64,000 bases of DNA. It comes from Lepidostoma basale (taxonomy: Eukaryota; Arthropoda; Insecta; Trichoptera; Lepidostomatidae). The notes below the pieces were generated by a model. That model did no database searches, was not told the origin of the DNA, and was given only the letters and a program-made list of their open reading frames with translations. A program made the position numbers and the translations under genes. The DNA lies in assembly GCA_022606425.2 (NCBI GenBank), contig JAHDVF020001325.1, positions 1,550,001-1,614,000 of the forward strand. Reading direction: 5' to 3'. Shown piece by piece: positions 10,651-21,434 of the stretch. Positions within the stretch are counted from its first letter, which is position 1. Every line of letters begins with the position of its first letter.

Positions 10651-11199
10651 GTGAAAATGTTTAATAACAATATTTTAGCTCGCAACCTGGGTTTGGAAAC
10701 ACGCATCAGGTTTATATTTTCCTGAACAAGAGTGCAACAATAGTTCAAAATGCCTGACAATAAATACCTACAAATTTTATTAACCCCTTCAGAATGACAT
10801 TTTTTATCAAGTAAAATGGAATGAAAGATGGTGTAAATCAGTTTTTTTATTATATATTCCACAATAATCACATAAATTATGATCACATGCTTCGAAGAGG
10901 TCACAGTGTAATGGTAAAAACAAAACATTCCAGTTGGACCTGCCAACATAAAAGCCTGATCCCTGAAATAAGTGCGGGGGCTACATTTTGGCTCAATTAA
11001 TATGTATATTGCTGAGGAGTTTGCTGATTTAAGTGTAGATTGTCTGGAATTAGGACTACCAGCAATACAAAGATCAGAGATACAGGCTGGTGCCATTCTG
11101 TGATGTGCTTTGAAAAACATCCAGCATAGTTTATACTGGATTTATTCAGGACATTTGAGTCAGTGAAGATCTTTTAGATGTTGTGATATATGAGACGGT

Positions 11200-11985
11200 A
11201 TAATCATCAATAACATCTGATATGCAGATGACACTGTTCTTCTTGTAGATAGTGCCAAAAGTCTACAAAGACTACTTGATAAGGCCAACTTCTCTTGCTT
11301 GGAACACTCACGGTCTAAAGATGAATATCAAGGAAACAAAATATAAGATCATCAGAAAGAAGCGAATAAATCCGGCACCGACACTAAAAATTGAAAACGA
11401 TAAGCTGGAGCATGGTTGATCGATACAATTACCTAGGCTGTTGGCAGAATGATGAATGGGATTACAGTTACGATATAAGAATGCGAATAGAAATGGCCCG
11501 AAATAGCTTCTTCAAATTAAAACTGGTGCTACGCAACAGAGACCTACCCATCGAATTGTGAAGGAGATCAGTTAAGTGCTACCCATCTTGTTCTAAAGTA
11601 TGGAAACATTGACCTTGACAAAAGCTATCACCAAAAAGCTGGATGCCTTTGAAATGTGGATATATCGTAGAATATTTAAAATATCATGGACAGAGAGAGT
11701 CACAAACGAGGAAGTAATATAGCATATGAAGAAAGAAAAAGAAATTGTCAAGACCATAAAGCGCAAGACACTGGAATACCTCAACGGGCACATTATGAGA
11801 AACGATAAATGCAAAGTGCTGCAACTAATTGTCCATGGTAAAATGAACAGAAAACGAAGTGTCGGTAGAAGAAGAAAATCCTGTCTTCGAGAATGGTTCA
11901 GTTGCAGCACAACATTCCTGTTTAGAGCTGCTGTTTTAAGAGTAGAAATAGCCATGATGCTGTCCAACCCCTGATAGGAGAGGAA
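11200..11985 (+). pseudogene. LINE-C reverse transcriptase remnant (RTE-like)
   Basis: TATGCAGATGACACTGTTCT at 11221 encodes YADDTVLL, the catalytic motif of reverse transcriptase palm domains. Downstream, in shifting frames, come 'YNYLGCW', 'KLDAFEMWIYRRIFKISWTE' and 'VTNEEV', then GHIMRND and GRRRKSCLREW. This is the order found after the RT domain in RTE/BovB-like non-LTR elements. Several stops and frameshifts make it non-functional. Endonuclease and upstream RT are absent. It is the same family as 28913-29330 and 62318-62740 on the other strand. Confidence 0.85.
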
Positions 11986-11989
11986 CATG

Positions 11990-12847
11990 TCATGCTATAT
12001 ATAATAGATTGTTTCTTAGGGATGTTGTTGTAAATGCCATTGTAGTAGTCGAGTCGAGAGACAGCTAAGGATTTGACAAGTATTTTAAAAGGAAGAGTAG
12101 GGATATTTCTTTTAATTGGTTTGAGCCGCTCATTATTCACATAATAAGCAGATTCTCTAGCTGGAGTAAATTTTTATCTTAAAAACAATCAGCAGGATGT
12201 GGTTTTTTGTGAGCGGATGCTCTGTGGTAGTCTTGTATCCGTTGGTCAATTTCAATATGGTTAGATATTCAAGTAAACATTTCGTTGGGTCAATCCTGCT
12301 TGCATTGGCAAATGTCAGTTTCTAATCTCGCTTGCTCCGCGAGTCCTGTTTACCTTATCGCGAGGACAGTGCAATCTGTGTATGTGCAAGTAAAATAAGA
12401 AACTTCTACAGTGAGAGTGCATTTACCGAATTTATTATGTTTTACGTGAGTTTTGATAAGAAAAACAACTGTTTTATCTATAAATGAGTTTCAAAAGGAA
12501 TCCCTAAAAATTAAAAAAAATATTCATAATTTAAGCGTCATGCAAGCCATATTCAAAATTTCAGTATCATTTGGAGATTGTAGAAAAATATATATATATT
12601 TATATCAGATAATGTATATTAAATGAAACAATCTTTTTTAAGAATTACTTTCACCCTTGTCTTTATATCACAGCGACTGGTTTAAAAATAATGACAATAG
12701 TGGAAGTAGTTATTAAAAAAACGTTGTTTTATTTAATTATCATTTAAAATGAACTCCCATCAATAGATATCAGTCAAATCATTTGATTTTCTTAATGTAA
12801 ATTAGACGTATTTTTGATTTTTTTACATGTTTCTTTCCATACTGCAG
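11990..12847. other. no recognised feature
   Basis: AT-rich sequence before the first exon of the second gene. The ORFs here are short and unconvincing. I saw no family of the window in it. Confidence 0.5.
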
Positions 12848-13216
12848 AATAGCACTGGTCGTGCCCAAGACTTGTTTTAATTAAAAATCATTAGCTTATG
12901 TATCACGTGTGATTAAACGGGTAGTTTTTGAAAAGGTTCCATCGGCCATGGAGCAGAAGAAGCGGCCAAAGTGTCCCCTGTTCAGCAAGCCGTCACGGTT
13001 GTCTAGTGGGAGTAGCTCTCCCACGTCACCAGACAGCCCCAAAACACCGCCAAAATCCCCCTCCTCCAAGCTGCTGCGGTTCCGTCTGCAGAGGATGCTG
13101 AGTGTGAAGACCGATCGCAGCAGCAGTCAGCCCAGTAGCCCCACCTCTCCGCAGAAGTTGAGTGTCTCGCCCCATCTCACTGGCAGTCTGGAGTCGCTTA
13201 CTCTCAAGAGGCCGCT
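12848..13216 (+). CDS. 5' coding exon of an unidentified SP/TP-rich protein
   Basis: Likely exon bounded by acceptor CATACTGCAG (to 12847) and donor CCGCT|GTGAGT at 13216/13217. Translation probably starts at ATG 12948: context GCCATGG is strong and an in-frame TAA at 12882 lies upstream, so 12848-12947 is 5' UTR. It encodes 89 residues plus two bases. The sequence begins MEQKKRPKCPLFSKPSRL, then SPTSPDSPKTPPKSPSSK, a basic segment LLRFRLQRMLSVKTDR, a second SQPSSPTSPQKL cluster and LESLTLKRPL. Proline-directed kinase sites and RxxS sites suggest a phosphorylated, disordered N-terminus. N-terminal exons of this style occur in kinase-pathway proteins such as long AMPK-gamma isoforms, but I cannot identify it. 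GC-rich codons against AT-rich flanks support real coding. Confidence 0.75.
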
Positions 13217-14240
13217 GTGAGTATTGCAATATACTATATAATATAATATAAATTACCTGGTGTGTTCTTCTTGTTGCCTTCTTGTGCCATAGAGCCACAT
13301 ATAGGATCCATAGTCTTGTGGATATTCCTTCACCTGTATCTCAGTGCCTGCTGTTTAATTATAATATTAAAGCATCCAGCCACTTTAAGCTGGGAATTTT
13401 TCCTGGGTAACTTTATACTTGCCTACTTTTTCATCACTTGTATTCAGGAACTTTCGTTTTGTTTTGTATGATAATCCAGTCTGTCAGGGACCAGTCCAGT
13501 GCGATTTGGGTTATACAATCTTTATCTATAGCCATTTGAATGGGGCAATCTGCTGTCTGGTTGACATTTAGATTATTGTGGACTAGGAATCGATCAGCAA
13601 AGAAGTGGGAAGATCTTTAAGGAGTTATGAAGGTATTCATTAAGACATGAAGTTTTCCCATCATGCCCGCAAAGAACTTCCAAGACTCGCATTCAAAGAT
13701 CCATAGTTGAAGGTTCTGTGATATTTCACTTAAATGCCACATAGGGCACATCATTTCAAAAGCACTCATTTTGTGTTAAGAGGGCCCTCTTTGCATATAC
13801 AGCTATTATAAAATTACAGCGGTACATTAAATTATAGCATATTTAAAAATGAGTGGTACTTATGAGGCAGAGGTAATTCACAAATAATATTATATATTTT
13901 AAGAAAATTATTATAGAACAGTGTTTATAATTTGAAACAAAAGCGAAGCATCATCAATAAAACATCTACAAGTGTTTTCATTGTATCTCACGGTTGAACA
14001 TGCAGATTGTTATAAGTTGTGCAGCTACGAAACTTTTGGAAGCTAGCAGGAGGTGTTTTCACTGTGAAAGGAATTTCTGGAAGTTATCTTGATAGTGGAC
14101 GCTTCACATAAAATCATTTAGGTTTTTATTATAATTTTCAATTAGTTTGATTTATAAAATATTTTTCAGATAACAGCATATTTTTAAACTAATTTTAGGA
14201 CAAGAAAATAAAATTATGCTTAAGAAAATATTTATTTTAG
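13217..14240 (+). other. intron of the unidentified gene
   Basis: Runs from GTGAGT to TTTTAG. No transposon family of this window is clearly present. The open frame beginning at 13262 has no splice or compositional support. Confidence 0.55.
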
Positions 14241-14309
14241 GAGTCACATGGAGCTCAAAAAGACTGGAACAGTTGGGGACACCGTCTCTCCTGTAACTGA
14301 TCCAGACAG
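14241..14309 (+). CDS. second coding exon of the SP/TP-rich protein
   Basis: Sixty-nine bases after acceptor TTATTTTAG (to 14240) and before donor CAGACAG|GTGAGT at 14310. The CT left by the exon at 13216 plus G restores Leu and keeps the frame open: SHMELKKTGTVGDTVSPVTD, then PD and a split codon (AG). Frame match across both junctions and two good splice sites make this a real continuation. The next exon must begin in phase 2; the exon at 46754 would give only eight more residues before TGA. Confidence 0.7.
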
Positions 14310-14729
14310 GTGAGTGTCTTATTCAAGTTAGCAGATGCTTTTGAATCAGATTTAATATGTAAATATATCCAGGTATATCTACTATTGACATGAAAAACTG
14401 GAGGAAAAACTGGCCATGCCGAAAACCATTTTATGAACGATACCAAAAATTTCAATCGTAGATAATTTGGTATAATGGATATTTTAAAATTTAAGGCCAA
14501 ATGTGTTTTATAAATATAATTTTGAAATCTTTTAACAAATATAAATAAATAAAAATATGTATTATAGTATGTATAATTTTATAATTAGTTAAAAATTTAA
14601 TGGTACCACACATTAAAGTTAAGAAAACTGCCGAAGGCTACCTGTTAGTTACTCTTTTCTTAGAGTGCCCCTGGAGTAATTAATTTCATAAGACGGTGTT
14701 TTGTTAAAAAATACAATTAAAACGCTTTT

Positions 14730-14850
14730 TCACTTAGTTGTAGTGCCAACCGGTTTCACTCTGTAGCGCGAGCTTCTTCAGGGTTATACACAAACTTTGG
14801 GTATAGCTCTGAGAAAGCTCGCTACAGAGTGAAACGTATCAAAGTTTTTA
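14730..14850. mobile_element. Penelope-like terminus, inverted pair with hammerhead-like cores
   Basis: Two opposed copies of the same box. On the minus strand CTGAAGA (14781-14775) is followed by a GCTC/GAGT hairpin and then GAAACCGGTTGGC (14757-14745). On the plus strand a mutated CTGAGAAAGCTC leads to GCTACAGAGTGAAACG. About 25 of 35 bases pair between the arms. The minus-strand copy has the layout of a minimal hammerhead core. Confidence 0.55.
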
Positions 14851-15039
14851 TTTATTTTATGATTAATGATACATAAATAAACCTAAAAGATAGTCAGGTT
14901 GTCCCACATACAATTGGTTCATTATATTTTGTCATCTAATTAGATCTCATTTTACTCATTGGTAGTCAAATATCCTTACCAAACCATTTTGATAATTTGA
15001 AAAAAATAACACATCCCAATATTTATTTTATGTACAAAT

Positions 15040-15240
15040 ATTTCTTCTTCTTCTTCTTCTTCTTCCTCTTAAGGCTTTGTGGCCTGTTTCTCCAGAAAAA
15101 TTGGCTTCCTGCAAATTTGATTCATCTTTTTGGTGGTCTGTCCGGGGTCGGTGAATGTGAGGGAGTCGGGATGAATCCATTCTCATATTTCTATTCATCT
15201 CTGTAACAGTAACAGTTTTGTTCATAATTTTTAAGCAATA
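15040..15240 (-). mobile_element. LINE 3' fragment with GAA tail
   Basis: A CTT repeat at 15043-15066 (GAA on the minus strand) is followed by a segment with LINE-like content. Read on the minus strand the fragment ends in the GAA microsatellite seen on other LINE copies here. Its coding part is too short and mutated to place in a clade. Confidence 0.5.
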
Positions 15241-15359
15241 AATTCGTGATTTTTTCTTGAAGGAAATGAAGTCTAAATTTTAAAGTTCCCAAATCACCGT
15301 TTAAATTTATTACCATTAATATAATCTTATTAAATTATAATGAAGTTACAGGCCAGCTT

Positions 15360-15870
15360 GTTCTGTTAATTAATTAATTAACTAATTAACCATCGTGCCC
15401 TTCCTCCGAAGGGGTAGGCAGAAAAAAATGGAACATCCCACTGTTATTTCCAGACATACTTCTCTTGATTCCTTAACATTCCTACATCGTGCCATGCACG
15501 CGTTTCCCGATTCCTCACGTGGCCGACATTGAAAATTTAATTAATTTGAGCCTAGGTCTTTCTCTATTTCTTGCTCCATTCATATCGTTAACTTATACTT
15601 TCTTTACACTTTTTTCTTCATTCATCCATGTGCCCAAACCATCTTAGTGAAACTTTCATTATTTTTTTTTATCACGCTTTAATTCGTAGTGCATTTACTT
15701 CTTATATATTTATTTGGCATTCTATCATAAAAAGAATTACCACACATTCGTCTAAGATATCTCATTTACACCGCATTTATTCATTTAATTCCATCCTTAT
15801 TTAGACAGTTCAGTGCTTCACGTCCATATTTAAGGGTCGGTACAAGAAAACAATTGTGATACTATCCATA
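15360..15870 (-). mobile_element. LINE-A 3' fragment, reversed
   Basis: Begins with a TAAT/TAAC repeat, then CCATCGTGCCCTTCCTCCGA and GGGGTAGGCAG, the family 3' end. It continues through 'AAACCATCTTAGTGAAACTT' (the reversed WFGHM segment) to ACGTCCATATTTAAGGGTCG. Stops interrupt the coding part. The family is described at 50525. Confidence 0.85.
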
Positions 15871-15973
15871 CTATTCGAAAACTATAAAAATATATATGTG
15901 ATTTTTTTTTTTTTACAATATATAATAATATGAACACTGTTCTTTGCACTGCGTTTAGTTTAGGTATATATCG

Positions 15974-16010
15974 ATATGTTTCGAATAAACTAGACCTTCA
16001 TTAGGATAAC
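15974..16010 (-). mobile_element. hammerhead-like box, degenerate
   Basis: On the minus strand CCTAATGAAGGTC is followed by a weak hairpin and TTCGAAACATATCGAT. This is similar in layout to the other GAAAC-NN boxes, with the conserved GTH replaced by ATC. Short and low confidence. Confidence 0.3.
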
Positions 16011-16345
16011 GAGTACACAATAAAGAAAATGAAATAAAAAGATAAAAAAAACACGTTTATCGTTCAGTGTATTTCCCGGATTCTAAAAACTTTACAATTG
16101 TAACAAATCGTGATGTCGAAATTTTTCCATTCGTAACGTCGAAATATTTTTAATCGATCGATGACCTCTTCAATATTTTTTGTTATTAATAATTTCCATT
16201 GGATAACTCGAGGCCCGAGGCCTGATTGTGATTAATGGCACGTCTCAATTCTAAAAGCAAATGAATGAAATACGACACACACAATTTTATAATAATTAAA
16301 ACACTTATGAAACAATAGAAATACACTCATAAATATTATAGGTTC

Positions 16346-16697
16346 CTAGGTCTTCCTCTGAATCATTCCCATGACATTCAGGCGTTTTGAAATGGCTGGT
16401 TGCGTCACTCCCAATGATCCTGCCAATTCTTGTTGCGTTTGACACGAGTCTTGATCAAGTAATGCCTCCAATTCTGCATCTTCGAAAACCTTCTCTCTTC
16501 CACCGCCATGCTGGTCTTCGACGTTAAAATCACCGTTCTTGAAGCGTTGAAACCACTCTCGGCACGTTCTTTCACTAATAGCGGCCTCACCATATATTTG
16601 AGAGCATTCGATGAGCCTCAGCCGCAGATTTCTTCATATTAAAGCATAAAATTAAAACCTCCCGCAAATGACGAGAATTTGGCTCGTAAGCTGACAT
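16346..16697 (-). pseudogene. mariner transposase N-terminal remnant
   Basis: On the minus strand an ATG at 16697 opens MSAYEPNSRHLREVLILCFN, then 'KKSAAEAHRML'. One base must be skipped to continue with YGEAAISERTCREWFQRFKN, then GDFNVEDQHGGGREKVFEDA and 'QQELAGSLGVTQPAISKRLN', ending at TAG 16348-16346. This is the paired helix-turn-helix DNA-binding half of a mariner transposase ('CREWFQRFKNGDF'). The catalytic D,D34D half is absent, so it cannot encode an active enzyme. Confidence 0.9.
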
Positions 16698-16974
16698 GTT
16701 TAATCGGGAATAACTTTATGATGCAGACACAAATCGACTAATATTTCGATGGTGTTATGTTTACAAATACTTAAGCTTATTGTATGACATCTAATAAATC
16801 GAGGGAACAATCTTATATTAAAAAAAAAGTTTTAAAAAGATGTCAAAATTGTGCCACATTTACAAATTAAGGTAAAATGTGCACTCAAAACAAAATGTAA
16901 AAATTCAAATTCAGAATTTGAACTACGCTTTAGTTTGGATAGGTACCTAAATATTACATCTTAAGTACCCTATC

Positions 16975-17284
16975 AGACGAAACCACAGAAATGAAGACTC
17001 TCCGATCCGTTGCGGGAACGACACTCCGAGACAGAATAAGAAATTCTGAAATAAGAAAGATCTGCAATGTGGGAAGACTGAGAAGACGCTACTGGAGAGA
17101 TCATGTGGAAAGAGCATGTTCTGAAAGAGTGATCAATATAGCCGCAAATAAAGTACCAACAGGAAATCGACCGACAGGAAGACCACCTAAAAGATAGCGA
17201 GACAGTTGGACATCTCCATCCCAGGAGCAGGCTCCGAGAAATAACAGGACACAGTCCTAAATAAAGTAGAAGAAGAAGAAGAAG
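16975..17284 (+). mobile_element. 5'-truncated LINE-B with GAA tail and target duplication
   Basis: Encodes MKTLRSVAGTTLRDRIRNSE, then RRRYWRDHVERA and RPTGRPPKR, a post-RT segment shared with other LINE-B copies. It ends in a GAA run. AAGTACCCTATC occurs at 16963-16974 and again at 17285-17296, a 12-base target-site duplication (10 bases if the AAG belongs to the tail). This defines a single truncated insertion of about 310 bases. Confidence 0.9.
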
Positions 17285-17296
17285 AAGTACCCTATC

Positions 17297-18240
17297 TATG
17301 GTTCAAACCCGGTGATATTACTATTTTATGATAACTGATTACGTAAATGAGGTCTAATTTTTATTTCCTGAATTAGTTCTAGGTCATTTATTATAAGTAT
17401 CAGCTATTTAGTTGTTATCACCATTTTCAAACCAAAGTAGGTATAATCAACTAATGTTGATAAAACAATTTAAAGTAGGTATATTTGAATATGTATGCGT
17501 TTTTCACATGGGTGTGCGCATTGGTTTTGTATGGGTAGAATTGTTAATTATTTTACTGTTTTATTCTCATCGATTCATATTCTACAATTGCTAAAAATAT
17601 GCATAGAACATAAATGCCATAGTGAATTTTTAAATATATGCGATGCTACTTCCTTTCCCGCCCATTTGTTGGCTTGCGCTCATTGCCTGGATATTTCTAG
17701 ATCAACAGCACAAAGCCATCAATATTAATGATTATGGATTTTCTTTATTGAAAGCACTTTAGGATTGATAAGCTACGTTACTCGAAAGGAGCCTTTATAA
17801 ATAAGCGCGAAGTTCTAATAATTGCAGTTTCACTAATAGACATCAGCTGTTATCAGAGCGCACAAGGCGCATGCGCCTGGTTATTGATCACTTTTCCCAT
17901 TTAGAAATCGGATTAACAGACAACCTGAAAGTGCGGTCCATCATTGAAGGATAGCAAACTTGACCAAAAATCATCATTCTAGCTCATACAAACAATTTTT
18001 TACTCACTATAATTGTACCCGACTTATGCGTTTTAGTCAAGATGTCATTATATTTCCCAGGCTGTACAGTAATTCTCGTAATTTTGTTAAATTAAAAAAT
18101 ATGGGTTTGATTAATAAGACTGCATTAGTAAATTTATTAAAGTATTTTATAATAGAATTTTTCGTTTAGCTTAAAATGGCGACGTAGAGTACCCACGTAT
18201 CAAAAGTGGGTCAAATACGAATACATAATACCAGCATAGT
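17297..18240. other. no recognised feature
   Basis: AT-rich, without repeats of the window's families. Open frames at 17412-17728 and 17960-18169 have ordinary non-coding composition. Confidence 0.5.
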
Positions 18241-18673
18241 TCACCGAGAGATATGGATCGTACTGCCATCTCTCTCATTCGAATGACGTAAGATGGCGCT
18301 AGATTTTTTCCGTTTGTCGTCTTCTTACGTAATCCGCTGTTGAACACACTGCGGGCTGCTCTGCTCGCTCGCTCGCTGCTCCTTTAGTTCATTAGATCGC
18401 CGTATTCGGAGCAGAGCGCCACTCGCTGCCCGGGAAAGTGCCATTAGGAGGGAAAACAAACGTCGCGCTTTGTTACATTCCTGTCAAAGCTTTTTCAAAT
18501 TCAAAACATTCGATTTTAGCGGCCTTCGCTTGTTTCATATTTGCCGGTCGACTCGCAAGCAGTCGTGTCGCTGAAAATTTTCCGAGGCGTAGAAAAGTTT
18601 TTGGAGATATTCAAGAAGGGAGGACACCCACAATTCTTTGGAAATCGATTTGGACGCTGACAGCTGAGCTAAA
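18240..18673 (+). promoter_or_regulatory. promoter-like island with non-coding 5' exon
   Basis: A GC-rich, CpG-containing stretch in AT-rich DNA. It contains TGACGTAA at 18285-18292 and TTACGTAA at 18325-18332 (bZIP/CREB-C/EBP-type sites), then a GCTC-rich run near 18356-18385. It ends in a strong donor, GCTAAA|GTGAGT, at 18673/18674. The open frame inside begins with GTG and has no support, so the exon is probably 5' UTR. The likely use is an alternative promoter of the gene begun at 12.85 kb, or of a gene starting downstream. The start site is not determined; no TATA box is evident. Confidence 0.55.
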
Positions 18674-19086
18674 GTGAGTATTATTATTTATTATTTTCCT
18701 ACATTTACAACTCAAGTATTTTTTGTGTTTATACAAATACTTACATTTATTCACACATGCATTATGTTTTATTTTATGTCTTTATTGATTTTTATTTTAC
18801 TATTTAAATTTTAATATATTTTAAATCAATATACTTATAGTATATGTTCTACTTAATCATATGATAATTGCAAACTATATACGAGTATCTGTCAGATTTA
18901 TTGATAAAATTAGTTGACATATTAACATCGAAATATTTTTGATATATTTCCAAAAAAATAAATAAAAACTAACTCGCGCAAATTATATTATACAAAAAGG
19001 GCTCTTAAAATATATATTTTTATTTGCCACATATGAGTATGAGAGTGAATTTTTGATTAGAAACACATTAAACATATAAACATTAA

Positions 19087-19405
19087 ACATACATGGTATT
19101 CTTCTACCGACCCTTATGTATGGAAGCGAAGCATGGAACTGGCAAAATAAGGATGAAAGTAGAATAAATGCAGTAGAAATGAGATATTTTAGACGAATGT
19201 GTGGATACTCTGTGTATGGTAGAGTGTCAAATGAAAATATAAGAAGTGAATGCGGTGCGAATGATGGTGTTCTGAACAAAATAATGAAAGGATCATTAAG
19301 ATGGTTTGGACATATGGAAAGAATGAATGAAGAAAGAATGGTAAAAAAATTATATGTTAACGATGTAAATGGAACCAGAAATAGAGAAAGACCGATGAAA
19401 ACATG
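19087..19405 (+). mobile_element. LINE-A fragment (post-RT region)
   Basis: Encodes LMYGSEAWNWQNKDESRINA, then EMRYFRRMCGYSVYGR, 'SLRWFGHMERMNEERM' and KKLYVNDVNGTRNRERP, ending KTWH. An intact frame of about 100 codons remains. It stops abruptly at 19405, where a reversed copy of an earlier part of the same region begins. Confidence 0.85.
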
Positions 19406-19560
19406 GCATTTGACGCTCTATCATATACAGATTTACCACACATTCGTCTTAGAGATCTCATTTCTACTGTATTTATTCTACTTCCATCCTTCTTTTGCCA
19501 GTTCCATGCTTCACTTCCACACATAAGGGTCGGCACAAGAACACCATTATGCACTTATTT
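19405..19560 (-). mobile_element. LINE-A fragment, inverted against its neighbour
   Basis: The minus strand encodes MHNGVLVPTLMCGSEAWNWQ and RRMCGKSVYDRASN. This is the same segment as 19100-19220 on the plus strand, so the two fragments form an inverted junction at about 19405. A 5' inversion during target-primed reverse transcription (twin priming) or two separate insertions could explain it. Confidence 0.8.
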
Positions 19561-19689
19561 ATTTAGGAAGTATGTTTACAAAAATATGATGGAATAATGT
19601 ATATAACATATAATTGTATGATATAACATAAAACTCTGATATAGTCGTATGAAAATAATGCATGGCGGTAGAAAACGTTATGAAGATAT

Positions 19690-20048
19690 CAGAGGAAAAT
19701 ATATTACTTTGATATATATTATTAATATATCAGAGGAAATGGGCATATCAGAGGAAGTCTGAAAGTCGCCCTCATAGCGGAAAAGGGAACGTCGTCTGCG
19801 ATGGTTCGGTCATGAGAGCAGGAGGGACAATGAGTACATTTTAAACAAGCCCCTGTAACTGGAATATGGAAGGAGGGAACCGGGTCGGCTTCCTGCAACG
19901 TGGATGTCCACAGCCAGGAATTGTCGCAGCACCTTCAGGTGCTGCGACTGGACAGCCAGGTGATACAAGACCCTGAAGCTTGATGGAGCTATACTTGGAG
20001 ATCCGACCCCAAATAACGGGAAATGGCTAGGAGAAAGAAGAAGAAGGA
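19690..20048 (+). mobile_element. LINE-B-like 3' end with GAA tail
   Basis: Contains a degraded post-RT segment (CGTCTGCGATGGTTCGGTCA, 'RLRWFGH'-like), then GGAGATCCGACCCCAAATAA and a final GAAAGAAGAAGAAGG. The ending matches other GAA-tailed copies in this window. Frame lost. Confidence 0.65.
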
Positions 20049-20394
20049 CAAAAGCGTTATGAATAAAATATTGCAAAGGATTGCTAAGTGTATGAGGCGC
20101 TGTATGATTGTTCTCAAGATGTAAAGAACACATATATTGAACGTTATTTTTGCAATTTTTTTTAGTGGTTTTTAAAATACAAAACCAGCTAACTAACAAT
20201 CTCGCCGTTTCTTTTAAAGCGTTCTGGTCTGCCCGGGTTTCTGTGGCCGGTTCTCGGTGGCCACTCAAGAGTGCTTCTGGTCCACCGATCTTTCGTTGTC
20301 CTCAATATGGCCAGTCCAATTTCACTTCAACGAAGCTATTTTGTAAACTATATCTAGAAACACCAAGAACCAATAAATAAGATTTACTATGCAT

Positions 20395-20760
20395 TCGTAT
20401 AATGTCATTTCGATCTCATTTCCTTTTCTTGCTTTCTTGCTATAATCTATATGGTCTGTTTTTAAGAGGGTTCCTCTTCCTTGGAGGTGGATTCCCAGCT
20501 GTCTTTCCATCTTTTAGGAGGTCTTCTACGAGGATGAAGTGAGGCTGATTATGTAGTGCAATATAGGGGAGTCTGGTGGTGTCCAATCTTATAATATCGT
20601 CAGCCTCATTTTTTTTCTTATTCTGGTGTTCCTCACGCGATCTCTTAGTGTCTTGCCTGCTATTATCCTCAATATTTTTATCTTGGAAGTCCTCATAATT
20701 TGTTTGGTTCTGATTGTGTCTGCCGTTGGTTCAACGTCATATGTTATTATTGCACTTATT
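20395..20760 (-). mobile_element. LINE-B fragment, reversed
   Basis: Contains TAGTGCAATATAGGGGAGTC, TGGTGGTGTCCA, 'CGCGATCTCTTAGTGTCTTG' and CCTGCTATTATCCTC. The same blocks, in the opposite orientation, occur in the copy at 55740-56125. Its 5' part continues to about 20760. Confidence 0.8.
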
Positions 20761-21434
20761 CTACTTTAATTTTTATTTTTCTGGTTACATGATTAATTTT
20801 TTAGAAAAGTGTCGATATACTCGTAATATAACCATTGTGCAGTGCAATTTTTTGGACAGATTTGCTTTGAAATATAAACTATGCAAGTATGTCTTAATGT
20901 AAGCGTGACGGGTAGGGTACGGTGTCGGCTCCTCGCAGGAGTAACCTCCACCGGCCTCGGTTCATTTTCTAGTTCAGTTCAGTTCATATCCTAGTCAGAG
21001 TAATCTTCTAAGTTTAATAGGCTGCAGCACGCCGGCATTAAATATGTAGCATACTCGTATAGTTCGGCGTTGTATTATCATGCTAAACATATCCTTATCG
21101 AATCGGGTCGTGTTTGTTGCAATGTATTTCCTCTGATCAAAACTCCGTTAAATTCACTGTTATGGAATTCGACAGTGTTCATGATTTATGTTAACCAAAG
21201 ATTTTACTTCAATTATAGGTTATTATAATTTGCTTCAGTGGTATTAATCTGAGAATTACGGTTGTTATGTATGAACTTGGATGTTTTCATCAATATTAAA
21301 TACTTCTTATAGAGTTTTACACCATTTTTATTATATTTTTATTATAATTAATAAAAAATCTTTTCTCTACGGCCTAATTAAGATTTTTCAAGTGTAATAT
21401 TTATGTGTGTAAGAAACTAAAAGCTAACAAAATA

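Noticed and set aside
10521..11120. Minus-strand open frame of 199 codons
   Set aside because: Long, but it runs across the family P element and AT-rich DNA, with Ile/Lys/Tyr-rich composition and no recognised motif.
18438..18677. 79-codon frame in the 18.3 kb island
   Set aside because: It begins with GTG and runs into the donor; composition is explained by the GC-rich 5' UTR.
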